Shown here: positions 25,923-34,532 of the stretch, piece by piece
Layout: every line of letters begins with the position of its first letter
Position numbering within the stretch: the stretch's first letter is position 1
DNA from: Ktedonobacteria bacterium brp13
GTDB lineage: Bacteria; Chloroflexota; Ktedonobacteria; Ktedonobacterales; Ktedonobacteraceae
DNA length: 64,000 nucleotides
NCBI GenBank assembly: GCA_015099395.1
Contig: AP024096.1
Coordinates: forward strand, 5,394,001 to 5,458,000
Direction of reading: 5' to 3'
Made by a program: the position numbers and the translations under genes
Notes under the pieces: generated by a model
Told to the model about the DNA's origin: nothing
Databases searched by the model: none
What the model saw: the letters and a program-made list of their open reading frames with translations, nothing else

Positions 25923-26459
25923 GACATGAAACACCTCAAATTTTAGGGGCAGAGCTTTATGGAGGGTAGAGCTCGCCAAAAAGAAGCCTCCTGCGATAGA
26001 GTACAAGCAGACGAGAAACACATGCTTCAGTCTATCGAGGAGGTTTTCTTATGTCTTCACAATATCCCATCCCCTACGAACATGTGCAAGCCCCACCTTA
26101 TCAGGATATGGAGGTCGCACAAGGAGCGGGAAGAGCCTTAGCAGTGTACCGTACGCTCCAGTAAAGAGTATCGCCTCACCCCGATCCACAAAGGGTTTTA
26201 CACGCCTCGGCGACATACCACCTTTGGTCCCCGGCTTGCATGGCTCGGGCTCTTACTGGTTGGGTCTATGGCGACTTCAGGACCGCCCCTGCTAGCAGCG
26301 ACCCAGTGGTGAGGACGAGGAGAGCGTATTTCTCTGCTGCTGCTTTCAAACATGCGAAAGGACAAAAAAGGAAGCATGCTTATCCCTGTCTTTGCAGGTT
26401 GTGCATGCTTCCTTCTCGTCCATTATTACCCCAACTTTAAAATCGGGGTGTTTCATGTC
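25923..26459. mobile_element. IS-like or MITE-like element, 537 bp
   Basis: The ends are inverted: GACATGAAACACC (25923-25935) and GGTGTTTCATGTC (26447-26459), with weaker pairing further in (ATTTTA with TAAAAT). In the other array units this place holds the GC-rich hairpin GAGAGCGCGC..GCGCGCTCTC; here the element lies exactly between its outer GAGA and TCTC. Inside are a short ORF with a strong ribosome site and a hairpin GGAAGCATGC..GCATGCTTCC (26371-26412). No transposase is present, so it would need one supplied in trans. Confidence 0.65.
26051..26164 (+). CDS. Short ORF inside the IS-like element, 37 residues
   Basis: MSSQYPIPYEHVQAPPYQDM and 17 further residues end at TAA 26164. It has a good ribosome site (GAGGAGG, 8 bases upstream), and a hairpin CGATAGA..TCTATCG lies just before that site. 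No relatives are recognised. The tidy translation start argues for real expression, the small size against. Confidence 0.4.
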   Translation: MSSQYPIPYEHVQAPPYQDMEVAQGAGRALAVYRTLQ

Positions 26460-26480
26460 TCGCTGGTGTGTATCGTATTC

Positions 26481-27197
26481 TTAGCTCAGGGGCTTCAAAG
26501 CAGTCGCGGCCGAAACATCCAGATGGATGCTGGGGGACATCGTGCTTGTCAGCGTAATGCTCTTAATATAGGTGCCTTTCGCGCCCGAAGGACGGGCGGA
26601 AGTGACAGCATTGATAACAGACGTCACATTCTGCATCAAGAGATCCTCGCTGAACGAGATCTTGCCAGCAGGGATATGCAGCAGAGCAGTACGGTCGACT
26701 TTGAACTCGACACGACCGGCTTTGACGTCACGGATGGTCTTTGCCAGATCGAAGGTAATCGTACCGGCTTTTGGGCTGGGCATCAAGCCACGGGGGCCAA
26801 GCTTCTTACCGAGGCGGCCAACTTTACCCATAACATCAGGTGTGGCGATGGCGACATCAAAACCCAACCAGTCGCCCTCGATCTGTTTGATCAGATCATC
26901 AAGACCAACGAAGTCCGCGCCCGCGCTCTCGGCTTCAGAGACCTTTTCGCCTTGAGCGAAGACCAGGACCTTCACTTCTTTACCGGTACCAGCCGGCAGC
27001 ATTGCGACACCGCGAACCATCTGATCAGCGTGGCGTGGATCGACACCAAGCTTCATATGGATCTCCAGTGTTGAATCAAACTTTGTGAAGCTCATCTTTT
27101 TGAGGAGTGAAACAGCTTCTTGTGGAAGGTAGAGCTTATCTGCATCGACGAGTTTCGCCGCTTCCAGATACTTCTTACCGTGTGTTTTTGTTGCCAT
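26481..27197 (-). CDS. rplA: 50S ribosomal protein L1
   Basis: 238 residues from ATG 27197, with GGAGGGCAAC upstream. L1 forms the mobile stalk at the tRNA exit side and represses its own operon in many bacteria. Family signs: MATKTHGKKYLEAAKLVD, LGVDPRHADQMVRG, VAIATPDVMGKVGRLGKKLGPRG and MPSPKAGTIT. The C-terminus SAATALKPLS is the part found in decayed copies downstream. Normally rplJ follows; here the secreted-protein array does. Confidence 0.97.
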   Translation of the reverse strand: MATKTHGKKYLEAAKLVDADKLYLPQEAVSLLKKMSFTKFDSTLEIHMKLGVDPRHADQMVRGVAMLPAGTGKEVKVLVFAQGEKVSEAESAGADFVGLDDLIKQIEGDWLGFDVAIATPDVMGKVGRLGKKLGPRGLMPSPKAGTITFDLAKTIRDVKAGRVEFKVDRTALLHIPAGKISFSEDLLMQNVTSVINAVTSARPSGAKGTYIKSITLTSTMSPSIHLDVSAATALKPLS

Positions 27198-27247
27198 TCT
27201 ATGTTGCCCTCCTTGAGGCAATAACCGCAGTGACTTTCGGGCAGGGA

Positions 27248-27670
27248 TTACTCGATGGTGACACCCATGCTGCGCGCGGTACCTTCAATCGTACGCTCGG
27301 CGGCCTCAATGCTATTCACATTGAGATCTTTCAACTTCAGTTCCGCGATCTCGCGCAGTTTGGCGCGGCTGATCGAACCAACTTTTGTTTTATTCGGGGT
27401 AGCAGAACCAGACGGAACGCCCAGAGCTGACTTCAACAGGTCGGGCACCGGAGGTGTCTTTGTAATGAATGTGAATGAACGATCTTCAAAGATCGTAATT
27501 TCAGCAGGGATAACCATGCCAGCCTGATCGGCGGTGCGTGCATTGTATTCCTTACAGAACATCATCAAATTGATGCCGTGAGGACCAAGCGCAGTACCAA
27601 TCGGGGGTGCCGGTGTAGCTTTGCCCGCTGGAATCTGGAGCTTTACTACTGTTTTAATACGCTTTGCCAT
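27248..27670 (-). CDS. rplK: 50S ribosomal protein L11
   Basis: 140 residues, typical length. L11 binds the GTPase-associated region of 23S rRNA. The conserved N-terminus [29 protein letters not shown] and the C-terminal domain [31 protein letters not shown] are unmistakable. The start at ATG 27670 has GAGGAG upstream. The gap to rplA is 50 bases, in one operon with nusG and secE. Confidence 0.98.
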   Translation of the reverse strand: MAKRIKTVVKLQIPAGKATPAPPIGTALGPHGINLMMFCKEYNARTADQAGMVIPAEITIFEDRSFTFITKTPPVPDLLKSALGVPSGSATPNKTKVGSISRAKLREIAELKLKDLNVNSIEAAERTIEGTARSMGVTIE

Positions 27671-27756
27671 ATCGTTTCAACTCCTCAGAAACGGGTCAAT
27701 TGGAACTGAAACCAGCCAACTGACATCCGTAGTGCTTCTCTATGTGTTTTTCTCAA

Positions 27757-27803
27757 GTCTTATCTTGAAAATCAACGCCAGGCGCAGATTCTCGGATAAG
27801 CAG
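27757..27803. repeat. Decayed, shortened 75-bp repeat
   Basis: Between nusG and rplK. TCTTATCTTGAAAATCAACGCC matches the left part of the 75-bp repeat with changes, and GCAGATTCTCGGATAAG its right part; the middle is missing. The outer stem still pairs (CTTATC with GATAAG, AATC with GATT), so the hairpin was kept. Confidence 0.55.
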
Positions 27804-27829
27804 TTTATTATGCTTGAAACAAGTGATCG

Positions 27830-28399
27830 CTAGATCTTCTCCACCTGAAGGAAATCCAGGAGTACAGGGGTCTCACGACCAAAGAATGAGACGAGCACAG
27901 TCACTTTATTACGATCCATATTAATATCACTGACTGAGCCGATAAATCCGGTAAACGGGCCATCAATCACACGAACACTCTGTCCGACGCTGAAACTGAC
28001 CTTCGCCTTCGGTTTCTCAGTCTCATGTGTAACTTGCTTCAAGATAGTCCGGACCTCGTGCTCCTGTAAAGGAACGGGGCGCGTGCCGGAACCTACAAAG
28101 CTCGTGACACCAGGCGTGTTACGCACAACATACCAGGCTTCATCACTCATTATCATCTCGACCAGTACATAGCCAGGAAACACTTTGCGCTGTACTGTTC
28201 GACGCTGACCCTGCCGGATCTCCACCTCTTCCTCCATCGGAACAATGATGCGAAAGATCTTGTTTCGCATGTCCATCGAGGCGATACGGGCTTCGAGGTG
28301 ACTTTTCACCTTATTCTCATAACCCGAATACGTGTGGATCGCAAACCACTCGCGTTTCTCTTCGGATCGTTCTTTTTCACTGGTACGTTCGGTAACCAC
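27830..28399 (-). CDS. nusG: Transcription antitermination factor NusG
   Basis: 189 residues. NusG binds RNA polymerase and links it to Rho or the ribosome. The NGN domain is clear (EWFAIHTYSGYENKVKSHLEARI, KVFPGYVLVEMIMSDEAWYVVRNTPGVTSFVG), as is the C-terminal KOW motif (GQSVRVIDGPFTGFIGSV). A GTG start at 28399 follows AAGGGG. It lies 33 bases after secE, the universal pairing. Confidence 0.97.
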   Translation of the reverse strand: MVTERTSEKERSEEKREWFAIHTYSGYENKVKSHLEARIASMDMRNKIFRIIVPMEEEVEIRQGQRRTVQRKVFPGYVLVEMIMSDEAWYVVRNTPGVTSFVGSGTRPVPLQEHEVRTILKQVTHETEKPKAKVSFSVGQSVRVIDGPFTGFIGSVSDINMDRNKVTVLVSFFGRETPVLLDFLQVEKI

Positions 28400-28432
28400 G
28401 GCATTTCCCCTTATGATATCCAGGTGACGAAG

Positions 28433-28828
28433 CTACTTACCACCGATAATAAGAACAACGAGTCGATAAAGTCCAAAATCAACCAGGGATAAGATAGCGC
28501 CAAGGACGGCACAGAGTAAAACTACTGCGATAGTCATATTCCGAGCTTCCAAGAACGTAGGCCACGTCACTTTATAACGTAACTCATAATATGAGTCATA
28601 GATAAAGCGACCGACCTTCGTTTTGCGCACGCGCGCGAAAATTGATGGTTTGGTTTCACGGCGGGCGGCAACTTTGCTGCTTGACTTAGCAGGTTCGCGG
28701 CGCTCGTCACGGGCCGAAGCTTTCACTGCCTTATCGGTTGTCTGAACACTGTCCAGTGCTCTGACTTCGGTGGCCTGAGCCTGACTCCGGCTGACATTTT
28801 TCTTTCTGTCGGTCATGTTCTTTGCCAC
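28433..28828 (-). CDS. secE: Preprotein translocase subunit SecE
   Basis: 131 residues. SecE clamps SecY in the Sec channel. The conserved part is C-terminal: ELRYKVTWPTFLEARNMTIAVVLLCAVLGAILSLVDFGLYRLV, with one membrane segment. The first ~70 residues are a polar Lys/Arg/Ala extension, longer than in short SecE proteins. GTG at 28828 is preferred, with GAAAGG six bases upstream; an ATG at 28816 is possible. Fragments of both ends recur inside the array. Confidence 0.93.
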   Translation of the reverse strand: MAKNMTDRKKNVSRSQAQATEVRALDSVQTTDKAVKASARDERREPAKSSSKVAARRETKPSIFARVRKTKVGRFIYDSYYELRYKVTWPTFLEARNMTIAVVLLCAVLGAILSLVDFGLYRLVVLIIGGK

Positions 28829-29050
28829 GTTCAACCTTTCTGATCAGTAGCGATCGCACCTGACTCACTGCCTGTGGATTCTCAGCGACGCTACGGAAGA
28901 TGTTTTAATAGTTCCTTCTATTATACAGGAATATGTCAGGGGGGTCATTAGGAAATGAGACAGAAATCTATTCCACCCATTCTCCACTTTCCTCTATCCC
29001 TCTATATAGCTTATAGCGTTGCTGAATACGGGCAAACCAGGTTCTACTTC

Positions 29051-29221
29051 TTACTTGGTCTCACGATGGGCAGCCGGCTGCCGACAGGTGTTGCAGAACT
29101 TACGCAATTCCATGCGCTCGGGATTGTTCTTCTTGTTTTTAGAGGTGGTATAATTGCGGCTCTTGCAGGTTGTGCAAGCCAATGTTACCACAATGCGACT
29201 TTCTTTGCTCTTACTTGCCAT
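29051..29221 (-). CDS. rpmG: 50S ribosomal protein L33
   Basis: A 56-residue gene between tuf and secE. The sequence ([19 protein letters not shown] at the start) has four Cys in two CxxC pairs (16/19 and 43/46), a zinc ribbon, and [21 protein letters not shown] between them, typical of zinc-type L33. GGAG lies 10 bases before ATG 29221. rpmG before secE is a common bacterial order. Confidence 0.95.
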   Translation of the reverse strand: MASKSKESRIVVTLACTTCKSRNYTTSKNKKNNPERMELRKFCNTCRQPAAHRETK

Positions 29222-29293
29222 CTTTTACTCCGTTTAGATGTGAATCTTTGGCTTGCTGCTTATTAAGGTCGGTGATGGTTAAGGTTCAGATAC

Positions 29294-29332
29294 ACAGATG
29301 AGTGGACGCAAAAATTTGCGCCCACCCGTGTG
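29294..29332 (-). terminator. Hairpin after tuf
   Basis: GTGGGCGCAAA pairs with TTTGCGTCCAC on the minus strand around a short T-rich loop, extended by weaker CACGGG/CTCATCTGTG pairing. It lies directly after the tuf stop; expression of rpmG-secE downstream needs readthrough or another promoter. Confidence 0.65.
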
Positions 29333-29340
29333 TTATCACT

Positions 29341-30546
29341 CTACTGAATTACCTGGGTGCAGTTACCAGCACCAACGGTACGGCCACCTTCGCGGATGGC
29401 GAATTTGACGCCAACTTCCATGGCAACCGCCTGATGCAGTTCAACTGTCATCTCGATGTTATCGCCAGGCATGACCATCTCTACACCTTCAGGCAGCTTG
29501 ATCGAGCCAGTCACGTCCGTTGTGCGGACGTAGAACTGAGGACGATAGCCATTGAAGAAGGGGGTATGACGACCGCCCTCTTCCTTCGAGAGCACATAGA
29601 CCTGTGCCTTGAAGGTTTTGTGCGGTTTGATCGATCCGGGCTTCGCCAGCACCTGACCGCGCTCGATATCGGCACGCTCAATACCACGCAACAGACAACC
29701 AACGTTGTCGCCAGCTTCACCACTATCCAGCGTCTTCTGGAACATCTCTACACCAGTGACGACGACGGTACGGATGTCGTCACGCATACCAACGATCTCG
29801 ACGTTATCACCAACTTTGACGACGCCGCGCTCGATACGTCCGGTAGCGACAGTACCACGACCTTTAATACCGAAGACGTCCTCTACGGGCATCAGGAACG
29901 GCTGGTCAATAGCACGTGGTGGCGTTGGGATGTATTCGTCAACCTGGTCCATCAGATCCCAGATTGCTTTGGCATCGGGATCATTACGGGACAGGTCGCC
30001 TTTGCTCTCCAGAGCCTGTAGCGCGGAACCACGAACAACAGGAACGTCATCGCCTGGGAAGTTGTACTTCGAAAGCAACTCACGAACCTCAAGTTCGACG
30101 AGTTCCAGCAGCTCCTCGTCTTCCATCATGTCGACTTTGTTCAAGAAGACGACGATGGCAGGTACTTCTACCTGACGAGCCAGCAGTACGTGCTCACGAG
30201 TCTGGGGCATCGGGCCGTCAGGAGCACTGACGACGAGGATGGCACCATCCATCTGAGCAGCACCGGTGATCATATTTTTAATGTAGTCAGCGTGACCAGG
30301 GCAGTCAACGTGAGCGTAGTGACGCTTTTCCGTCTCGTACTCCAGGTGGGCGATTGAGATCGTGATGCCACGCTCGCGCTCTTCTGGAGCTTTGTCAATC
30401 TGGTCAAAAGCCGTGTACTTCGCGAGCTGAGATGTCGCTAATACTTTGGTGATAGCGGCGGTCAGAGTGGTTTTACCATGGTCAATGTGCCCGATGGTAC
30501 CAACGTTCACGTGCGGCTTTGTTCGCTCAAACTTCTTCTTCGCCAT
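29341..30546 (-). CDS. tuf: Elongation factor Tu
   Basis: 401 residues. EF-Tu carries aminoacyl-tRNA to the ribosome. G1 is GHIDHGKTT, the switch I threonine lies in [10 protein letters not shown]3 is DCPGHADY, G4 NKVDM, and G5 is GSAL. Domains 2 and 3 follow, ending in [15 protein letters not shown]. The start follows AGGAGCCACTGTAGGAAATG. Two tRNA genes and a consensus promoter lie upstream. Confidence 0.98.
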   Translation of the reverse strand: MAKKKFERTKPHVNVGTIGHIDHGKTTLTAAITKVLATSQLAKYTAFDQIDKAPEERERGITISIAHLEYETEKRHYAHVDCPGHADYIKNMITGAAQMDGAILVVSAPDGPMPQTREHVLLARQVEVPAIVVFLNKVDMMEDEELLELVELEVRELLSKYNFPGDDVPVVRGSALQALESKGDLSRNDPDAKAIWDLMDQVDEYIPTPPRAIDQPFLMPVEDVFGIKGRGTVATGRIERGVVKVGDNVEIVGMRDDIRTVVVTGVEMFQKTLDSGEAGDNVGCLLRGIERADIERGQVLAKPGSIKPHKTFKAQVYVLSKEEGGRHTPFFNGYRPQFYVRTTDVTGSIKLPEGVEMVMPGDNIEMTVELHQAVAMEVGVKFAIREGGRTVGAGNCTQVIQ

Positions 30547-30813
30547 TTCCTACAGTGGCTCCTTTTTGCAATCCTGCTTACGATCAGATTCAGATAGCAA
30601 TGGGTATACAGACATGCAGCAGCCGCCTCCCAAACCTGATCTTCTACCAATGAGAGAAACCTCCCCTACGGAAGGGTTACTCTAACGAACTGGAAGAGAC
30701 GATCAATTCAGAAGACGGCAGCAAGATCGTTTTTTGAATTATCTGCGCGGAATTCGTGACGATGGGGCTGGAACATGAAGATGCCTAGTCCGTACATCAT
30801 TCAGAAACCACGG

Positions 30814-30885
30814 AGCCCGTGATGGGAATTGAACCCATGACCTCATTCTTACCAAGAATGTGCGCTACCGCTGCGCCACACGGGC
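30814..30885 (-). tRNA. tRNA-Thr (GGT)
   Basis: 72 bases. Acceptor GCCCGTG pairs with CACGGGC; the anticodon stem CATTC/GAATG encloses TTGGTAA, giving anticodon GGT. The T loop is TTCAATT. No CCA is encoded. It lies between tRNA-Tyr and tuf. Confidence 0.95.
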
Positions 30886-30926
30886 CTCTGAACTATTTAC
30901 TACCGGTAACCGGGACGGTCTGGTAG

Positions 30927-31010
30927 TGGTGGGCAGTGGAGGATTCGAACCTCCGAAGCTCGCGCAACTGATTTACAGTCAGTCCCATTTGGCCACTTTG
31001 GTAACTGCCC
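30927..31010 (-). tRNA. tRNA-Tyr (GTA)
   Basis: 84 bases including an encoded CCA. Acceptor GGGCAGT pairs with ACTGCCC. The anticodon stem ACTGA/TCAGT encloses CTGTAAA, so the anticodon is GTA. A long variable arm (TGCGCGAGCTTC) marks the class II shape of tRNA-Tyr. Confidence 0.95.
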
Positions 31011-31066
31011 CAGTGTTAAGCACCCCCAGTTCGTCTGAGTGGTCGCTTTGAGTGATCAACGCGCTT

Positions 31067-31095
31067 ATTATAGCCCACCCTTTGTGGCATGTCAA
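31067..31095 (-). promoter_or_regulatory. Consensus promoter for tRNA-Tyr-Thr-tuf
   Basis: On the minus strand TTGACA (31090-31095) and TATAAT (31067-31072) are separated by exactly 17 bases, both perfect matches to the main sigma-factor consensus. It lies 56 bases before tRNA-Tyr. Confidence 0.9.
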
Positions 31096-31323
31096 GTACT
31101 TTTTTTATACAGTTTTAAAACTTGCTAAAAACTCTTGTATTGCCAGCATCTGGTCGATAAGATAGGAAGAATCCTGCTGATTCTAGCGCTAGCATAGCAG
31201 GAGACAAGCAGTCATACATAGCTAACCTTACGACCAGCGGAAGTTTCTTCAGACGGCGGCACTATTTCCATTGATATATCCATATGGATTCACTATACTA
31301 GAAGAAAGTCATCGGCAAAAGCA

Positions 31324-31352
31324 TTGCGTCTTGCCCAAATTGCTGGTATAAT
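31324..31352 (+). promoter_or_regulatory. Promoter for the 31449 gene and MazF-like toxin
   Basis: TTGCGT (31324-31329), 17-base spacer, TATAAT (31347-31352). It lies 97 bases before the ATG at 31449. Confidence 0.65.
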
Positions 31353-31448
31353 CTCCATCGTTGGATTAATTTATCAAACCTCATGCGGTTTTTCCGCTAC
31401 CTGATTTGTAAATTTGCTGTTTGGATTCTGGATTAAGAGGTAGCTTTT

Positions 31449-31673
31449 ATGGCCACGAATTGTGACTACAATCGTTCTTCCTTGCTTAGTGAGCAGTACC
31501 AGCGTGAAATGGAACTCATAGCTGTTGCGTTACAAGAAGAAAGTCAGGACGAACGTGAAGACCGTCTTGGTCTCGCTGCTCGTTCGTGGACGCTGACTTC
31601 TGCCTGTTTCCATTCGCAACTTGAAACCGGCGATGTGCCTTCATATTCGCCAGTCGCTCTGGCTCGACCGTAG
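31449..31673 (+). CDS. Small protein, possible antitoxin
   Basis: 74 residues with an N-terminal helical, acidic part (LLSEQYQREMELIAVALQEESQDEREDRLG) and a less structured end. The AAGAGG ribosome site is 9 bases from the ATG. It ends 31 bases before a MazF/PemK-like gene on the same strand. Antitoxins are usually small, acidic and upstream of the toxin, so the pairing is plausible; the sequence matches no antitoxin family I know. Confidence 0.5.
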   Translation: MATNCDYNRSSLLSEQYQREMELIAVALQEESQDEREDRLGLAARSWTLTSACFHSQLETGDVPSYSPVALARP

Positions 31674-31704
31674 TTTGCTAGTAAGAATGTACTTGTTGTA
31701 AGCC

Positions 31705-32136
31705 ATGCCTCATCCTCCTGACATTGCACCGGACGCTCTCACCTATCAAACACCTGTGCAGTTCGGCATGGTGTATTGGGTGAACTTTGGCTATCCCTCT
31801 CTTCCACCAGGAATAGAGGAAAAACGTATACTCGATTGGCACCCGGCCCTGGTTGTTTCCGGTGAGCCATTCTGCCGCCATGCCGGTGCGGTGAATGTGG
31901 TTGCACTGACTTCATACCGCGGCAAGCTGCGCCCCTATCACCACCTGCTCCTGAAACGCGATTATCCTCTCCTCGATACTGATAGTCTGGTCAAAACAGA
32001 GCTGATGTATCCAATCCTACGTACTCTGCTGGCCGATCAGTTCGCTATCTGTCGCTTAAATGAGGCCGATCTACGCGCTGTCATGAGCAAGGTAGCCAAT
32101 AGTCTGGCAATCACTATGTTCTACTCTTTACACTAA
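31705..32136 (+). CDS. MazF/PemK-like toxin candidate
   Basis: 143 residues. The core fits the PemK/MazF fold: FGMVYWVNFGYP at the first strand, WHPALVVSGEPFCRH, then NVVALTSYRGK and the later KTELMYPILR. MazF proteins cut mRNA at short sequence motifs. The conserved Arg of MazF is not certain here, so activity cannot be assumed. It has an N-terminal extension of about 20 residues. selA follows 54 bases later on the same strand. Confidence 0.6.
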   Translation: MPHPPDIAPDALTYQTPVQFGMVYWVNFGYPSLPPGIEEKRILDWHPALVVSGEPFCRHAGAVNVVALTSYRGKLRPYHHLLLKRDYPLLDTDSLVKTELMYPILRTLLADQFAICRLNEADLRAVMSKVANSLAITMFYSLH

Positions 32137-32190
32137 ACTCTTGCTTTGCAGATAGAGCTCTATTCGTGTTGTAGGGGGATTGTTACTGTT

Positions 32191-33621
32191 ATGACTCTGG
32201 AACAAAACCAATTGCGCTCGCTACCTTCCGTGAATGACCTTCTCTCTACTTCGCAGGGCCAGTCGCTCATCCTTGCCTCCTCTCATGAAATGGCGGTGGC
32301 GGTGTTACGCGCAGCTCTGGCTCAGGCACGTGCGGATATCCGCGCGGGTACGCACGGTCCCACAAAAGAGTCGCTCCTTCTTACTGCTGAGATACTGCTG
32401 CAACAACGCCAACAACCACGTCTACGTCCTGTGATTAATGCCACTGGTGTTATCGTCAATACGAATCTGGGACGCGCTCCCTTAAGTACTGAGGCACTGC
32501 TAGCGGTACAGCGAGTGGCCAGCGGCTACTCGAATCTGGAGTATGCTCTGGAACAGGGGGAACGCGGTTCGCGCAATGCTCATATCACTGATCTACTCCG
32601 TGAGCTAACCGGGGCTGAAGCAGCTCTGGTCACGAATAATAATGCGGCGGCGGTCCTGTTAGGACTGAGTGCTCTGGCTCAGGGACGCGAGGTGATAATC
32701 TCGCGTGGTCAACTCGTAGAGATTGGTGGTGGCTTTCGTGTTCCCGATGTCATGCTACAGAGCGGTTGCCAGCTGGTTGAAGTTGGTACGACGAATCGCA
32801 CACGCATAGCCGACTATACGGCAGCAATCTCTGAACGCACGGCGGTCCTGTTAGCGGTTCATCCCAGTAATTTCTTAATCACAGGTTTTACAGAGTCTAC
32901 GTCTCTCAAAGAGCTGGCAACGCTGGCTCATCAGCACAATCTGCTGGTGATGGAGGATCTGGGTAGTGGCTGCCTGCTGGATTGTTCACGCTATGGTCTG
33001 GCACATGAACCAACGCCGCAAGAAAGTATAGCGGCTGGAGCTGATCTGGTCTGCTTCTCTGGTGACAAGTTACTGGGTGGTCCACAGGCTGGCATTATAG
33101 TCGGCAAGCAAGAGATTATTGCACGCCTGGCGAAACATCCATTGATGCGCGCTGTACGTATCGATAAGATGACGCTGGCAGCCCTGGAGACGACGCTACG
33201 GCATTATCTACGTAACGAGGCTGAGAGCCATATACCCGTCTGGCGCATGATTAGCTACACATCTGAACAACTGGTCAGGCGCGTCTCTGGCTGGGTGACC
33301 CAACTTCGCGAACAGGGTATCACGACACATCTACAAAGTGGTGAATCGACGATTGGTGGCGGCTCGCTGCCCGATGAGACGCTGCCAACGACGCTGCTTG
33401 CTCTGGCTGAGTCGGATCTGGCAGCGCTGGGGAAAGCGAAAGGGCACAGGTCTACTTCACTAGCAGAGATCGCCACCCGTCTGCGCCAATGGCCAACACC
33501 TGTCATCCCTCGTATCTCACGCGATATGTTGCTGCTCGATCCGCGTACAGTGCTTGTAGAGCAGGATCAGGAACTTATACGGGCAATGAAAGAGTGTATC
33601 ATTACGCAGAATCTTGGATAA
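32191..33621 (+). CDS. selA: L-seryl-tRNA(Sec) selenium transferase
   Basis: 476 residues. SelA converts Ser-tRNA(Sec) to Sec-tRNA(Sec) with selenophosphate, using PLP. The PLP lysine lies in FSGDKLLGGPQAGIIVG; other signs are RPVINATGVIVNTNLGRAPL, the Gly-rich EQGERGSRNAH and VTNNNAAAVLL. ATG 32191 is preferred; earlier starts in the frame lack ribosome sites. No selB, selD or tRNA-Sec lies in this window, so the rest of the pathway must be elsewhere. Confidence 0.95.
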   Translation: MTLEQNQLRSLPSVNDLLSTSQGQSLILASSHEMAVAVLRAALAQARADIRAGTHGPTKESLLLTAEILLQQRQQPRLRPVINATGVIVNTNLGRAPLSTEALLAVQRVASGYSNLEYALEQGERGSRNAHITDLLRELTGAEAALVTNNNAAAVLLGLSALAQGREVIISRGQLVEIGGGFRVPDVMLQSGCQLVEVGTTNRTRIADYTAAISERTAVLLAVHPSNFLITGFTESTSLKELATLAHQHNLLVMEDLGSGCLLDCSRYGLAHEPTPQESIAAGADLVCFSGDKLLGGPQAGIIVGKQEIIARLAKHPLMRAVRIDKMTLAALETTLRHYLRNEAESHIPVWRMISYTSEQLVRRVSGWVTQLREQGITTHLQSGESTIGGGSLPDETLPTTLLALAESDLAALGKAKGHRSTSLAEIATRLRQWPTPVIPRISRDMLLLDPRTVLVEQDQELIRAMKECIITQNLG

Positions 33622-33704
33622 AACAGCCATATATACGTCTATATCTTCTGTATGGTAGCTAAAACTTTTACATAAAAGAACTTTACAATACAGGAGAAAT
33701 TTCT

Positions 33705-33932
33705 ATGGGTATTCATATGGCAGAGCTTTACGGCCTGGGTTTCAGCTGTATCTTGCCATTAGTTTTTGCTACAATCTGGATCTGGTCGCTCATCGATGTA
33801 ACAAAGAACGAGCCTGCTGATAATAAGGATAAGCTTATCTGGTTCCTGATGGTCCTGTTCCTGCCAGGTTTGGGGGGCATCATCTACTATTTCGTACGAC
33901 GCGGGGAACGTATACAGACACTGGGGCATTAA
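33705..33932 (+). CDS. Small membrane protein, PLDc_N-like
   Basis: 75 residues with two hydrophobic segments (CILPLVFATIWIWSLIDV and LIWFLMVLFLPGLGGIIYYFV) separated by TKNEPADNKDK, the pattern of the phospholipase D N-terminal (PLDc_N) domain as found in many free-standing small proteins. A clear AGGAGAAATTTCTATG start. Function unknown; it is probably a membrane stress or regulatory peptide. Confidence 0.75.
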   Translation: MGIHMAELYGLGFSCILPLVFATIWIWSLIDVTKNEPADNKDKLIWFLMVLFLPGLGGIIYYFVRRGERIQTLGH

Positions 33933-34532
33933 TATAGCGCACGCATTCCTGCTAGTCCGCATCTCAGGCAGATGGAGACAGATGGGATACCATGACAACT
34001 ACATCACGTCGCTTGTCAATACTGTTCACTATCGCCTGTAAGGATGCTAAAGCCCCTGCCTCCCTCTTTGAGGGGGGATGTCGCCGCAGCGACAGGGGGG
34101 AGTAGATTCTCGAATTACGTTGTAATGTACCATTAAATGCTCTTTATCATTTTTGCCTTCATCGTCTGTCATCCTCGACGACAAAATCCACATCCGGAAG
34201 AGAGAGCTGGCGTAGAATAGTCATCGAGAGCAGCAGTGGAGGATGGCTTCCCCCGATAGCTAAAGCTATCTCCCCCCTCCGAGAGGGGGACGAGTTTTTG
34301 GCAAGATTACAGACGATATCGATATATATATTTAATCCATGCGATACATATAATAATGCATGTTAGTATATATTTACTTCTCTGAGGCTCACCGGGATAG
34401 GCCAAAAAACCTACATCGGTGAGCCTCAGAGAGGGAGGCATGGGCGTCATTTCCTGTATAGCGTGCACTATCTCTCGCAGAGATAAAGTTCGCTATCGCC
34501 TTTAGCATCAAATATCTACTTATCGCTCTCCC
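33933..34532. repeat. Intergenic region with two G/C-rich hairpins and a terminator
   Basis: 600 bp without a gene. Hairpin 1 (34051-34104) pairs CCCCTGCCTCCC with its inverse in GGGGGGAG around TTTGAGGGGGG and CGCCGCAGCG. Hairpin 2 (34249-34291) contains AGCTAAAGCT and CCCCCCTCCGAGAGGGGG. Both share the CCCTC..GAGGGG theme and look like the same kind of dispersed repeat in opposite states. A terminator is annotated separately at 34380. Confidence 0.5.
34380..34431. terminator. Long hairpin upstream of the PPOX gene end
   Basis: CTCTGAGGCTCACCG (34380-34394) pairs perfectly with CGGTGAGCCTCAGAG (34417-34431). There is no T-run on either side. It lies 100 bases beyond the stop of the minus-strand PPOX gene. 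Confidence 0.65.
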
